Source: Rhodopseudomonas palustris
Lineage (GTDB): Bacteria; Pseudomonadota; Alphaproteobacteria; Rhizobiales; Xanthobacteraceae
Assembly (NCBI GenBank): GCA_016215605.1
Contig: JACRJB010000005.1
Location: 1-64,000, forward strand
Length of the DNA: 64,000 nt
Direction of reading: 5' to 3'
This document shows positions 8,621 to 17,518 of the stretch, one piece after another. A program made the position numbers and the translations under genes. How positions within the stretch are numbered: the first letter of the stretch is position 1; every line of letters starts with the position of its first letter. The notes under the pieces were generated by a model. The model worked only from the letters and a program-made list of their open reading frames with translations, did no database searches and was not told the DNA's origin.

Positions 8621-9388
8621 ATGCGCATCGACGTATCGTTCCTGCCCGCGCTCGGCGCCGCCTTCATGCTGGTGTTCGCCCGCGTCGGCGCGATGGTGAT
8701 GATGCTTCCGACGCTCGGCGAGAGCAACATTCCGACGCGGGTCAAGCTGTCGATCGCGCTCGCGCTGACGCTGATCGTTCTGCCGCTGCATCGCAACGCC
8801 TATCAGGTCGACATGACGTCGCTGACGCCGCTGCTGGTGCTGATGGTGCAGGAGATCATCATCGGCATCGTGCTCGGCGCCACCGCGCGGGTGACGCTGG
8901 CGGCGCTGCAGGTCGCGGGTTCGGTGATCGCGCAGCAGCTCGGGCTCGGCTTCGTCACCGCGGTCGATCCCACCCAGGGCCAGCAGGGGCTGTTGATCGG
9001 CAACTTCCTCACGCTGCTCGGCGTGACGATGCTGTTCGCCACCGATTCCCATCATCTGGTGATCGAGGCGCTGAGCGACAGCTACAAGATCTTCGCGCCC
9101 GGCGACCTGTTGAACAGCGGCGACATCGCCGCGCTGGCCACCAAGGCGTTCGCGGCGTCGTTCAAGATCGGCATGCAGCTCGCGGCGCCGTTCCTGGTGT
9201 TCGGCCTGGTGTTCAACATCGGGCTCGGCATCCTGGCGCGGCTGATGCCGCAGATGCAGGTGTATTTCGTCGGCGTGCCGCTCTCCATCGTGATCGGCTT
9301 CGTGATCTTCGCCGCGGTGCTGACCACCATGATGAGCACCTTCCTCGACTATTTCGGCGGCGTCCTGCACGAGCTGACGCCACGCTGA
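8621..9388 (+). CDS. fliR: Flagellar type III export protein FliR
   Basis: A 255-residue integral membrane protein, the third member of the export gate. The start at 8621 (MRIDVSFLPALG) is chosen because upstream in-frame codons give a basic, unconserved stretch and 255 residues is the normal size. Several hydrophobic helices are seen, with the FliR-type FARVGAMVMMLPTLGE opening and the RLMPQMQVYFVGVPLSIVIGF motif near the C-terminus. It lies 100 bp downstream of fliQ and just before flhB. Confidence 0.95.
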   Translation: MRIDVSFLPALGAAFMLVFARVGAMVMMLPTLGESNIPTRVKLSIALALTLIVLPLHRNAYQVDMTSLTPLLVLMVQEIIIGIVLGATARVTLAALQVAGSVIAQQLGLGFVTAVDPTQGQQGLLIGNFLTLLGVTMLFATDSHHLVIEALSDSYKIFAPGDLLNSGDIAALATKAFAASFKIGMQLAAPFLVFGLVFNIGLGILARLMPQMQVYFVGVPLSIVIGFVIFAAVLTTMMSTFLDYFGGVLHELTPR

Positions 9389-9414
9389 GCCCGACCGCGC
9401 GGAAAGACTGAGCG

Positions 9415-10491
9415 ATGTCGGACGACAGCGACCAAGAGAAGCAACAAGAGCCGACACAGAAGCGTCTCGACGACGCACTCGAGAAGGGCGACGTCGCCAA
9501 GAGCCAGGAGGTCAACACCTGGTTCGTGATCGCCGGCGCGACGCTGCTGGTGTCGTCGTTCTCGGGATCGATCGGTTCCGGCATCACCGGGCCGATGCGG
9601 GTGCTGATCGAGAAGTCGTGGATGCTGCCGGTCGACGGCGCGGGCCTGATGGGCCTGACCAAGAGCCTGCTGCTGATGCTGATGTCGGTGCTGGCTCTGC
9701 CGCTGGGGCTGTTGGCACTGGTCGCGATCGGCAGCAACCTGATCCAGCATCGGCTGGTGTTCTCCGCCGAGGGGCTGAAGCCGAAATTCAGCAAGCTGTC
9801 GCCGATGGAAGGCGCCAAGCGGCTGTTCGGCAAGCAGGCGCTGGCGAACTTCGTCAAGGGTCTGTTCAAGCTGATCGCGCTCGGCGCGGTGATGGTCGCT
9901 GTGCTGTATCCGGAGCGCGACCGTCTCGACGCTCTGCTGCACATGGATTCCGTCGCGCTGCTCGGCGTCACGGTCTCGCTGACGCTGAAGCTGATGGGAT
10001 CGGTGGCGGCCGCACTCGCCTTCGTCGCGGCCGGCGATTACTTCTTCCAGTATCACACCTGGCACGAGCGGCAGAAGATGTCGCTGCAGGAAGTGAAGGA
10101 CGAGTTCAAGCAGTCGGAAGGCGATCCGCACATCAAGGGCCGGATCCGGCAGATCCGCTATCAGCGGATGAAGAAGCGGATGATGGCGGCGGTGCCCGGC
10201 GCCTCGGTGGTCATCACCAACCCGACCCACTTCTCGGTGGCGCTGAAATACGAGCGCGGCATGCAGGCGCCGATCTGCGTCGCCAAGGGCGTCGACGCGA
10301 TCGCGTTCAAGATCAGGGAAGTCGCCAAGCAGAACAACGTGCCGATCGTCGAGAACGTGCCGCTGGCGCGCGCGCTCTACGCCACCGTCGATGTCGACGA
10401 GGAAATCCCGGTCGAGCACTACCAGGCCGTCGCCGAGGTGATCGGCTACGTCATGAACCTGCGGCGCAATCTGTTCGGACGGCGAACGTGA
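9415..10491 (+). CDS. flhB: Flagellar export switch protein FlhB
   Basis: A 358-residue protein that switches the flagellar secretion apparatus from rod/hook to filament substrates. The N-terminus is charged (DSDQEKQQEPTQKRL), four hydrophobic helices follow, and the cytoplasmic domain contains the autocleavage motif NPTH with its Asn at residue 269, the same numbering as in Salmonella FlhB. It is the last flagellar gene of the cluster, 26 bp after fliR. Confidence 0.97.
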   Translation: MSDDSDQEKQQEPTQKRLDDALEKGDVAKSQEVNTWFVIAGATLLVSSFSGSIGSGITGPMRVLIEKSWMLPVDGAGLMGLTKSLLLMLMSVLALPLGLLALVAIGSNLIQHRLVFSAEGLKPKFSKLSPMEGAKRLFGKQALANFVKGLFKLIALGAVMVAVLYPERDRLDALLHMDSVALLGVTVSLTLKLMGSVAAALAFVAAGDYFFQYHTWHERQKMSLQEVKDEFKQSEGDPHIKGRIRQIRYQRMKKRMMAAVPGASVVITNPTHFSVALKYERGMQAPICVAKGVDAIAFKIREVAKQNNVPIVENVPLARALYATVDVDEEIPVEHYQAVAEVIGYVMNLRRNLFGRRT

Positions 10492-10681
10492 GGCGGATGG
10501 CGATGCCGCTGCGAGGCGCTGGCCGGGCCGGTGTTTTCCCGAGCAGCCGCGCCGGCGGGGCCGCGCGGCGCGCCCCGGCGGGCGCCCGGGGCCGAGGATG
10601 TACTTGCGTGGTCGGCTCCGATTCAGGCAGGTGGAGGCCGGCCGCCGCTACGCTGGCGGGCAAGGGATCGGTTCGGTGACC

Positions 10682-13234
10682 ATGACCATCAACGACCATC
10701 AGGCTTCGACCCCCGTGGCCGAGCCGGCGCGCCGCCGCGGCAGCATCGCTCTGGTGTTGCTGGTGGCTGGCGCCATCGTGGCCGCCGCCGTGGCGTTCAT
10801 GACGCTCGGCCGCGCCGAGGCGCAGCCCTATATTCTCGGCCTGCTGGCGCTGCTGGCGATGGTCGGGCTGTTCATGCTGTTCGCCTTCGCCGCCGGCATC
10901 GTCGGCTTCGCCGACCGGGCGTCCGACGATCCGGTGCTGCGGGCGATCGCGGAGGGCGCGTTCGACGGCATCGCGGTCACCGACCCGCGCGGCCACGTGG
11001 TCTATGCCAACCAGGCCTATCTGGCGCTGACCGGCGCCGCGACGATGCAGGACGTCCGCCCGGTCGAGCGGGTATTCATCGGCAATCCCGACGTGTCCGA
11101 AGCCGTGTTCCGGCTGCTGAAGGCGGCGCGCGAGGGCAAGCGGCTGCAGGAAGAGGTCCGGGTCGCCGGCGCCGAGGGTGCGCAGGGCCGCTGGATGCGG
11201 ATGCGGGTGCGCCCGCTCGGTCCCGGCAAGCGCGAGGCCAAGCAGACGGTGTGGTCGCTCGCCGACATCACCCGCGACCGTGAGCACCAGGAAGACGTGT
11301 TCCAGGAGCTGCAGCACGCCATCGAATATCTCGACCACGCGCCCTGCGGCTTCTTCTCGGTCGATGCCGCGGGCAACCTCGTCTACGTCAACGCCACGCT
11401 GGCGAACTGGCTCGACCACGACCTCGCGGAAATCGGCTCCGGCGGGCTCAAGCTCGGCGACATCGTCTCCGGCGACGGCGCGGCGCTCTTGACCTCGATC
11501 GTGCCCGAGCCGGGCGAGGTGAAGACCGAGGTCTTCGACATCGACCTGAAGATGCGCAGCGGCAAGACCATGCCGGTGCGGCTGTATCACAAGCTCGCCT
11601 TCGGCGCCGACGGCGCGCCGGGGGCGTCGCGCACGCTGGTGATCAGCCGTGCCCGCGACGAGCGGCTCGATCCGCAGCGCGCCGCCGAGATCCGCTTCAT
11701 GCGGTTCTTCGATCACACCCCGATGGCGATCGCCACGGTGGACAAGGCCGGCGCGGTGGTGCGCGCCAATGCCCGCTTCGCCAAGCTGGCGCAGAGCCTC
11801 GATCCGTCCGGCGCCGCCGCCAAGTCGATCCTCGCCGCCGTCAGCAGCCGCGACCGCGGCACGCTCAGCGCCGCGATCGACCATGCGGCGCAGGGCCAGG
11901 CCGACATCGCCCCGGTGGAAGTGATGCTCGACGGCGCCAAGGAGCGCTGGGGCCAGTTCTTCGTCACCGCGGTCGCCGACGACGGCGACGCGGAAGCCGC
12001 GATCGTCTATCTGCTCGAGACCACCGAGCGGCGCGCGCTGGAGAACCAGGTCAACCAGGCGCAGAAGATGGACACGATCGGCCAGCTCGCCGGCGGCATC
12101 GCGCACGATTTCAACAACGTGCTCTCCGCCATCATGATGGCCAACGACTTCCTGCTGAACGCGCACAAGCCGACCGACCCGTCGTTCCAGGACATCATGC
12201 AGATCAAGCAGAACGCCACCCGCGCCGCGACGCTGGTGCGGCAGCTGCTGGCGTTCTCGCGCAAGCAGACGCTGCGGCCGCAGGTGCTCGATCTTCGAGA
12301 GGCTCTGAACGATATCGAGCGGCTGCTGAAGCGGCTAATCGGGGAAAAGATCGACCTGACCATGCCCTACATCCGAGACCTGTGGCGGGTGAAGGCCGAC
12401 GTCTCGCAATTCGAGCAGGTGATCGTCAATCTCGCGGTCAACGCTCGCGACGCGATGCCGGACGGCGGCAAGCTGACGATCCGCACCGCCAATGTGACGG
12501 CGGCCGAAGCTTCCCATCTCGCCCACAAGGGCATGCCCGCGGCGGACTACGTCCAGATCGAAGTCAGCGACACTGGTACCGGCATTCCGGCCGACATCGT
12601 CGACAAGATCTTCGAGCCGTTCTTCTCGACCAAGGAGGTCGGCAAGGGCACCGGGCTCGGGCTCTCGACGGTGTACGGTATCATCAAGCAGACCGGCGGC
12701 TTCGTGTACGTCGAGTCCGAGCCGGGCAAGGGCACCACCTTCCGCATCTTCCTGCCGCGCCACGATGCGGCGGCCGAGCCGCAGCCGGAAATGCCGGCCG
12801 TCACCAGTGCGGCCTCGACCGAAGCCGCCGCGGCGGCCGCCAAGCCGCGCACCGATATGACCGGGCAGGGCACCATCCTGTTGGTCGAGGACGAGGAGGG
12901 GCTGCGCTCGCTCAACGCCCGCGGCCTGCGCTCGCGCGGCTACAACGTGATCGAGGCCGGCAACGGCATCGAGGCGCTGGAGGAATTCGACGCGCATGGC
13001 GGCGAAGTCGATCTCGTGGTGTCCGACGTGGTGATGCCGGAGATGGACGGGCCGACGCTGCTGAAGGCGATGCGCGCCCGCAACTCCGAGCTCAAGATCA
13101 TCTTCGTCTCGGGCTATGCCGAGGACGCGTTCGAGAAGAGCCTGCCGGAAAACGAACAGTTCGCCTTCCTCGCCAAACCGTTCGCGCTCAGCGCGCTGGT
13201 CGCCAAGGTGAAGGAGACGATGGGGGCGAACTGA
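10682..13234 (+). CDS. cckA: Hybrid sensor histidine kinase CckA
   Basis: An 850-residue inner-membrane hybrid kinase, starting at the ATG at 10682. Two hydrophobic helices (about residues 18-70) are followed by PAS-like sensor domains (about 80-460). The dimerisation/phosphoacceptor motif GGIAHDFNNVLS has its His at residue 475. The ATPase domain has VNLAVNARDAMPDGG, DTGTGIP and GKGTGLGLSTVYGI. A C-terminal receiver carries the phospho-Asp at residue 782 (VVSDVVMPEMDGP). This layout is that of CckA, which feeds phosphate through ChpT to CtrA and CpdR. Its place after the flagellar cluster, which has a CtrA-type box, fits that pathway. Confidence 0.9.
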   Translation: MTINDHQASTPVAEPARRRGSIALVLLVAGAIVAAAVAFMTLGRAEAQPYILGLLALLAMVGLFMLFAFAAGIVGFADRASDDPVLRAIAEGAFDGIAVTDPRGHVVYANQAYLALTGAATMQDVRPVERVFIGNPDVSEAVFRLLKAAREGKRLQEEVRVAGAEGAQGRWMRMRVRPLGPGKREAKQTVWSLADITRDREHQEDVFQELQHAIEYLDHAPCGFFSVDAAGNLVYVNATLANWLDHDLAEIGSGGLKLGDIVSGDGAALLTSIVPEPGEVKTEVFDIDLKMRSGKTMPVRLYHKLAFGADGAPGASRTLVISRARDERLDPQRAAEIRFMRFFDHTPMAIATVDKAGAVVRANARFAKLAQSLDPSGAAAKSILAAVSSRDRGTLSAAIDHAAQGQADIAPVEVMLDGAKERWGQFFVTAVADDGDAEAAIVYLLETTERRALENQVNQAQKMDTIGQLAGGIAHDFNNVLSAIMMANDFLLNAHKPTDPSFQDIMQIKQNATRAATLVRQLLAFSRKQTLRPQVLDLREALNDIERLLKRLIGEKIDLTMPYIRDLWRVKADVSQFEQVIVNLAVNARDAMPDGGKLTIRTANVTAAEASHLAHKGMPAADYVQIEVSDTGTGIPADIVDKIFEPFFSTKEVGKGTGLGLSTVYGIIKQTGGFVYVESEPGKGTTFRIFLPRHDAAAEPQPEMPAVTSAASTEAAAAAAKPRTDMTGQGTILLVEDEEGLRSLNARGLRSRGYNVIEAGNGIEALEEFDAHGGEVDLVVSDVVMPEMDGPTLLKAMRARNSELKIIFVSGYAEDAFEKSLPENEQFAFLAKPFALSALVAKVKETMGAN

Positions 13235-13396
13235 TCCATTCGTCGTAGATTCGACTTGGTTTCGCGCCGACGAGATCCCTCCCGCGACCGAGCGCCGCAG
13301 CTTGCGACGCCCCCTGCGACGTCGCGGAGGCTTCCTTTTTAGGCAGCGCTGACCATCTTAGCCGAGCTTCCCCCTGCCGGGGATTGAGGGAAACCA

Positions 13397-14398
13397 ATGA
13401 ACTTTTTGCATCGCACGCGTGGCGCTGTTGCTGCTCTGGCCGTGACCCTGTCGCTGGCCATGCCGCTGGCGCTTGCGCTCTCGTCGGCGGCTGACGCCCG
13501 CGTCGGCGGCGGCGGCAGCTCGGGTTCGCGCGGTTCGCGCACCTTCTCGGCGCCGCACTCGACCCCGACGGCGCCGAATGCCGCGCAGCCGTTCAACCGC
13601 ACCATGACCCAGCCGGGCAGCCCCGGCATGGGCGCGCCCGCGGCCGGCGCGGCCGCCAAGGGCGGCTTCTTCAACCGGCCCGGCATGGGCATGCTCGGCG
13701 GCCTCGCCGCCGGCTTCCTCGGCGCCGGCCTGCTCGGCATGCTGTTCGGCGGCGGCTTCCTGTCCGGGCTCGGCGGCTTCGCCTCGATCCTCGGCCTGAT
13801 CCTGCAGGTCGTGCTGGTGGTCGTGGTGGCGCGGCTGGCGTGGTCGTGGTGGCAGCGCCGCAACACCCCGCAGCCGGCTCCGGCCTACGCCAACCAGAAC
13901 GCCGGCCCGACCGTCGGCCCGGGCCCCGAGCCCGCGCCGGCCTATCGCACCGGCTTCGGCTTCGGCAGCGGTGGCAGCGCCCCGAACCTGCCGCCGCTCG
14001 AGATCAAGCCGGAGGACTACGAGGCGTTCGAGCGCCTGCTCGGCGACATCCAGGCGGCCTGGTCGAACGAAGACCAGGAGCGGCTGAACCAGCTCGCGAC
14101 CCCGGAGATGGCGTCGTACTTCGCCAAGGATCTGGCGGAGAACAAGGCGGCCAACGACATCAACAAGGTGTCGGACGTCAAGCTGCTGCAGGGCGATCTC
14201 GCGGAGGCCTGGCGCGAAGGCGACACCGACTACGCCACCGTGGCGATGCGGTTCTCGCTGGTCGACAAGACGCTGGAGCGGGGCACCAACCGCCTCGTCG
14301 CCGGCAGCGAAACGCCGATCGAGGTCACCGAAGTGTGGACCTTCTCGCGGCGTCCGGGCACCAGCTGGGAACTGTCGGCGATCCAGCAGACCAACTGA
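13397..14398 (+). CDS. Tim44-like domain protein, exported or membrane-anchored
   Basis: A 333-residue protein. It has an N-terminal signal or anchor segment (residues about 8-35), a Gly/Ser/Pro-rich region, a hydrophobic Gly-rich membrane segment (about 95-155, ending VVLVVVVARLAWSWWQRR) and a C-terminal Tim44-like domain (about 195-333, with DYEAFERLLGDIQAAWSNEDQERLNQLATPEM). In mitochondria this fold belongs to a protein-import subunit; bacterial relatives are of unknown function. It is a single-gene unit closed by a strong terminator. Confidence 0.85.
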   Translation: MNFLHRTRGAVAALAVTLSLAMPLALALSSAADARVGGGGSSGSRGSRTFSAPHSTPTAPNAAQPFNRTMTQPGSPGMGAPAAGAAAKGGFFNRPGMGMLGGLAAGFLGAGLLGMLFGGGFLSGLGGFASILGLILQVVLVVVVARLAWSWWQRRNTPQPAPAYANQNAGPTVGPGPEPAPAYRTGFGFGSGGSAPNLPPLEIKPEDYEAFERLLGDIQAAWSNEDQERLNQLATPEMASYFAKDLAENKAANDINKVSDVKLLQGDLAEAWREGDTDYATVAMRFSLVDKTLERGTNRLVAGSETPIEVTEVWTFSRRPGTSWELSAIQQTN

Positions 14399-14420
14399 TC
14401 CTCGCGCAATCGAGGTCGAA

Positions 14421-14448
14421 GCGCCGCGGACGTTTCCGCGGCGCTTTT
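14421..14448 (+). terminator. Rho-independent terminator after the Tim44-like gene
   Basis: A 10-bp perfect GC-rich stem (GCGCCGCGGA / TCCGCGGCGC) with a four-base loop, followed by TTTTCGTTT on the plus strand, 22 bp after the stop codon. Confidence 0.9.
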
Positions 14449-14547
14449 CGTTTGGGGCACGCTCGGCGCTGTCGCCGGCGATGAACCGTGGCCGCGCTGA
14501 CGCATTGGGTTATCCTGATCCCGCGTGACGGAGGAGGGAGAACCGCG

Positions 14548-15258
14548 ATGCGCTACGAGCTGTACTACTGGCCGACGATCCAGGGCCGCGGCGAATTCGT
14601 CCGCCTCGCGCTGGAGGACGCCGGCGCCGCCTATGTCGACGTCGCCCGCCGCAACAAGGCCGGCGTGGCGGCGATGATGAAGCTGATGCAGGCGAAGGCC
14701 GGCACGCCGTCCTTCGCGCCGCCGTTCCTCAAGGCCGGATCGCTCACGATCGGCCAGACCGCCAACATCCTGCAGTTTCTCGGCGCGCGCCATGATCTCG
14801 CGCCGAAATCCGAGGCCGGACGGCTGTGGGTGCATCAGCTCCAGCTCACCATCGCCGACTTCGTCCAGGAGGTGCACGACACCCACCACCCGATCGGGAC
14901 GTCGCTGTACTACGAGGACCAGAAGGGCCCGGCGAAGCGGCGCAGCGCCGAATTCCGCAAGGAGCGATTGCCGAAATATTGCGGCTATTTCGAACGGCTG
15001 ATCGCCGGCAGCGGCGGCCCGTTCGTCACCGGCCGCAAGCTGACTTATGCGGATCTGTCGCTGTTCCAGGTCATCGAAGGTCTGCGCTACGCGTTTCCGC
15101 GGTCGATGAAGAAATTCGAGCGCGACATCCCGAAGCTGATCGAACTCCACGATCGCGTCGCGGCGCTGCCGAACATCGCGGCCTATCTCGAAAGCCCCCG
15201 CCGCATCCCGTTCAACGAAGACGGCCTCTTCCGCCACTACAAGGCGCTGGACAAGTAG
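14548..15258 (+). CDS. Glutathione S-transferase family protein
   Basis: A 236-residue soluble protein starting at the ATG at 14548, behind a GGAGGAGGGAG ribosome site. It has the two-domain GST layout. A thioredoxin-like N-terminal half opens with MRYELYYWPTIQGRGEFVRLAL and carries a SLTIGQTANILQFLG segment where the Pro-x-Ser-Gln-like glutathione site lies. An all-helical C-terminal half follows (ADLSLFQVIEGLRYAFP). The Tyr pair near the N-terminus resembles sigma/alpha-type GSTs. Substrate is unknown; it likely works in detoxification. It is monocistronic. Confidence 0.85.
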   Translation: MRYELYYWPTIQGRGEFVRLALEDAGAAYVDVARRNKAGVAAMMKLMQAKAGTPSFAPPFLKAGSLTIGQTANILQFLGARHDLAPKSEAGRLWVHQLQLTIADFVQEVHDTHHPIGTSLYYEDQKGPAKRRSAEFRKERLPKYCGYFERLIAGSGGPFVTGRKLTYADLSLFQVIEGLRYAFPRSMKKFERDIPKLIELHDRVAALPNIAAYLESPRRIPFNEDGLFRHYKALDK

Positions 15259-15284
15259 TTGGCCCCCCGTCGGCGCGCGGATCT

Positions 15285-15425
15285 CTCCACGAGTCATTCC
15301 GGTCCTCTCCACGAGTCATTCCGGGGCGCGCGCAGCGCGAACCCGGAATCTCGCGCGTGAGTCATTGCGCAACAACTTCGGGATTCCGGGTTCGCGAGCT
15401 TCGCTCGCGCCCCGGAATGACCGAC
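15285..15425. repeat. Dispersed palindromic repeat, family B (copy 2)
   Basis: Same family as the element at 4.7 kb. Here the left arm is partly duplicated: CACGAGTCATTCCGG occurs twice about 24 bp apart before the full arm. The right arm ends in CGCGCCCCGGAATGAC. It lies between the GST gene and the convergent GFA gene. Confidence 0.85.
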
Positions 15426-15444
15426 GAGAGGGGAGGACCCGGCG

Positions 15445-15804
15445 CTATCGGCTCCGCCCGTCCACCGGCGTCATCTTCAAGCTGGCGAGGTCGATGCCGT
15501 CGATGCAGGCGACGTTGAGCGCGATCACTTCGCTGCCGTCGGGCTTGGTGCCGCGCGCGAACACCTCGACGCCGCAGTCGCCGCAGAGCTGATGGCGGAT
15601 CGCCCGCTGATTGAACAGATATTCCTTCAGGCTGTCCTGCCCGGCGCGGAGCTGAAAGCTGGTCGGCGGCAGGAAGGTGAAGTGCAGGCCCTTCTTGGTG
15701 CAGATCGAGCAGTTGCAGGCGGTGACCATCGCGAAGTCGGTGGTGCATTCGAACCGGACCTGGCCGCAATGACAGCCGCCGGTGCAGACTTTCAATCCGG
15801 TCAT
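15445..15804 (-). CDS. GFA-family (glutathione-dependent formaldehyde-activating type) protein
   Basis: A 119-residue zinc protein of the GFA/CENP-V fold. I start at the ATG at 15804 (MTGLKVCTGGCHCGQVRF); the upstream open frame is Arg-rich and unconserved. Cysteines are in the family pattern: CHCG near residues 11-14, a CNCSIC cluster for the second zinc site, and CGDCG near residue 80. Gfa of Paracoccus condenses glutathione with formaldehyde, but many relatives have no known substrate, so the reaction is not assured here. Single gene, convergent with the GST gene. Confidence 0.88.
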   Translation of the reverse strand: MTGLKVCTGGCHCGQVRFECTTDFAMVTACNCSICTKKGLHFTFLPPTSFQLRAGQDSLKEYLFNQRAIRHQLCGDCGVEVFARGTKPDGSEVIALNVACIDGIDLASLKMTPVDGRSR

Positions 15805-15896
15805 GATCGCGCTCCGCCGCTGGAAGATCGAGCCTGACGCCGTTCTACCAACAAATCGGCGCCGCAGGCGAGAGCGCGTCGGGGCCCGCCGAACGT

Positions 15897-15921
15897 GAAA
15901 AGCCCCGCGCTGGGCGGGGCT
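15897..15921 (-). terminator. Minus-strand terminator after the 55-residue gene
   Basis: Stem AGCCCCGC / GCGGGGCT with a five-base loop. Read on the minus strand it is followed by TTTTCACG. It sits about 30 bp downstream of the stop of the small gene at 15950-16117, which supports that gene being real. Confidence 0.8.
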
Positions 15922-15949
15922 GGTCACCGTGGCGGAGCGTCGCGCGCGG

Positions 15950-16117
15950 TCAGGCGAGCTGATCGACCCGCGCTCCCTGCCCGGGCGGCAGCGCCGCCTT
16001 GACCGGTTGCGTCGTCGTCGAATCGTCCTTGTCCTTCGGCGGGGGCGGCGGCGGCGGGCTCGCCTCGACGGTCGGCTTCGAGACGGGCGTCGACGACACG
16101 CTCGAAATGCTACTCAT
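15950..16117 (-). CDS. Small Ser/Pro-rich protein, 55 residues
   Basis: A short gene identified from its start, ribosome site and terminator. GAGG lies seven bases before the ATG at 16117 (another ATG directly precedes it). The product begins MSSISSVSSTPVSK, has a run of seven prolines near the middle, then a charged KDKDD stretch and ends RVDQLA. No membrane segment and no known domain are visible. A strong minus-strand terminator follows. Function is unknown; it is likely a disordered cytoplasmic peptide. Confidence 0.6.
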   Translation of the reverse strand: MSSISSVSSTPVSKPTVEASPPPPPPPKDKDDSTTTQPVKAALPPGQGARVDQLA

Positions 16118-16289
16118 CATTGATCCTCGTAGGTTTGCGAGTGTGTCCGACGATCACTGGTGCGGCTTCCATCGCGGAAACCGGCGCCCGTCGCCGGATC
16201 GCATCATCATCCTCCGAGCGGGTGAACTTTACGCGCAGCGGCCGGGTCGCATTTGGTTCAAATCGTCGAGGATCGCCCGGCGCGCGGGC

Positions 16290-16799
16290 TCACTCCGCGT
16301 TGCTGCGCGACACCGAAATCGACGACTCGGCCTTGCCGCGGATGCAGCGCATGTCGAGGCGGCGGAAGCGCGATTGGACGTCGTTGCCGCGCAGCAGCCC
16401 GACCCGCCCGAAGCAGCGCTTGACGCCGCGCAGCGTGTCCGACTTCGGGATCGTGAACACGATCGCCGCCGCGCTCGCGATCACGTCCTGAAACGCCGCC
16501 GACGGCTTTCGCGTCGGGGCGATGCCGAACACCTCGTTCTTGATGGTGCGGCTCGGGCACCCCAGCCGCAGCGACTTTGCCGCCGGATGCGACAGATAGA
16601 TCACGTTGGCGACCGTCTTGCCGATCGTCACCCCGTCGATCTGCGACTTCAGCGCCGCCGCGAGATCATCGCAGCGATCGGCTCGGGCGGGGGAGGCGAG
16701 GGCAAAGCTGGTAGCGATGCCGAGGACACCGGCCAGCATCGCTGTGCGGGCAAGAGCGCGGAAGATCCGGAGCGACGAATGATCGGATTTGGCGAACAT
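16290..16799 (-). CDS. Secreted Cys-containing hypothetical protein
   Basis: A 169-residue protein of unrecognised family. The ATG at 16799 is preferred because GGAG lies seven bases upstream; the frame is open further but without support. A signal peptide is evident (ALARTAMLAGVLGIATSFALASPARA), so the protein is exported. The mature part has four cysteines (in RCDDL, LGCPS, RCFGR and RCIRG contexts) that could form two disulfides, consistent with a periplasmic location. It diverges from the brnTA pair. Confidence 0.6.
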   Translation of the reverse strand: MFAKSDHSSLRIFRALARTAMLAGVLGIATSFALASPARADRCDDLAAALKSQIDGVTIGKTVANVIYLSHPAAKSLRLGCPSRTIKNEVFGIAPTRKPSAAFQDVIASAAAIVFTIPKSDTLRGVKRCFGRVGLLRGNDVQSRFRRLDMRCIRGKAESSISVSRSNAE

Positions 16800-16881
16800 C
16801 AATGATCTCCGAACAGCCACGATATCAAATCTCATAGTTGAGCCGGGCAGGAATGCAAGCGGCGGTCTTGGCGGCCGTTGT

Positions 16882-16903
16882 TTGCCATACAAGAATATGG
16901 CAA
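16882..16903. promoter_or_regulatory. Palindromic operator upstream of brnT
   Basis: Perfect 8-bp inverted repeat TTGCCATA-CAAGAA-TATGGCAA, 27 bp before the brnT start. BrnTA operons are autorepressed by the BrnA antitoxin and the complex; this palindrome is the obvious candidate site. It also lies in the region shared with the divergent secreted-protein gene. Confidence 0.6.
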
Positions 16904-16930
16904 TACTGCCGTACTTGGACTGCAAGTGCG

Positions 16931-17212
16931 ATGTCTGCTTTCGAGTGGGATGTTGACAAAGATCGGCTGAACCGGGCCAAGCACGGCATCGGCTTCGACC
17001 AAGCCCAACTGGCCTTTCTCGATCCCCGACGTGTCATCGCGGAGGACATCGACCACAGCCGAGACGAGCAACGCTACTTCTGTTTTGGCAGGGTGGCGGA
17101 GGGCATCGTCACGGTTCGGTTCACGCGCCGCGGCGAAAAGATCAGGATCTTCGGTGCCGGCTACTGGCGGAAGGGAAAGGCGATCTATGAAGAAATCAAC
17201 GGTCAAGTATAG
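16931..17212 (+). CDS. brnT: BrnT-family toxin
   Basis: A 93-residue toxin of the BrnT type, a RelE-like ribonuclease fold. The start at 16931 gives the family opening FEWDVDKDRLNRAKHGIGFDQA. Diagnostic parts follow: an R-Y-F-C-F-G-R-V strand, VTVRFTRRGEKIRIFGAGYWRKGK and the GYWRKGKAIYEE end, which contain the catalytic basic residues of the family. BrnT cuts RNA and halts translation; BrnA neutralises it. It overlaps brnA by 26 bp, so the two are co-translated. Confidence 0.88.
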   Translation: MSAFEWDVDKDRLNRAKHGIGFDQAQLAFLDPRRVIAEDIDHSRDEQRYFCFGRVAEGIVTVRFTRRGEKIRIFGAGYWRKGKAIYEEINGQV

Positions 17213-17426
17213 CAAGGGCGAAATCGGCCGGGTGCGGATCGTCGAGGACTTTCTGCCCTCGCCGGAGCAATTGGTGCTGCGCGAGGACAACGTCAAAGTC
17301 ACCCTCAGCCTGTCGCAGCGCTCGGTCGATTTCTTCAAACGCGCCGCCGCGAAACAGAAAGTGCCGTATCAGCGGATGATCCGGGCGCTGGTGGATGCCT
17401 ATGCGGAGAAGCAGGGGGCAAAGTGA
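17187..17426 (+). CDS. brnA: BrnA-family antitoxin
   Basis: A 79-residue antitoxin. The ATG at 17187 lies inside the end of brnT; longer open-frame readings are shadows of brnT. The C-terminal part is a ribbon-helix-helix-like DNA-binding and dimerisation region (VKVTLSLSQRSVDFFKRAAAKQKVPYQRMIRALVDAYAEK). BrnA binds BrnT and represses the operon, consistent with the palindrome upstream of brnT. Toxin first and antitoxin second is the normal BrnTA order. Confidence 0.88.
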   Translation: MKKSTVKYSKGEIGRVRIVEDFLPSPEQLVLREDNVKVTLSLSQRSVDFFKRAAAKQKVPYQRMIRALVDAYAEKQGAK

Positions 17427-17518
17427 AGCGGGGTGCAGCCCGCCACCCGTTTTGAACCCTTCAAAACCCCGCCAAAACCGACTAGACAGGGCCGCAAATC
17501 CATCCTGAGGCCCCGCCC

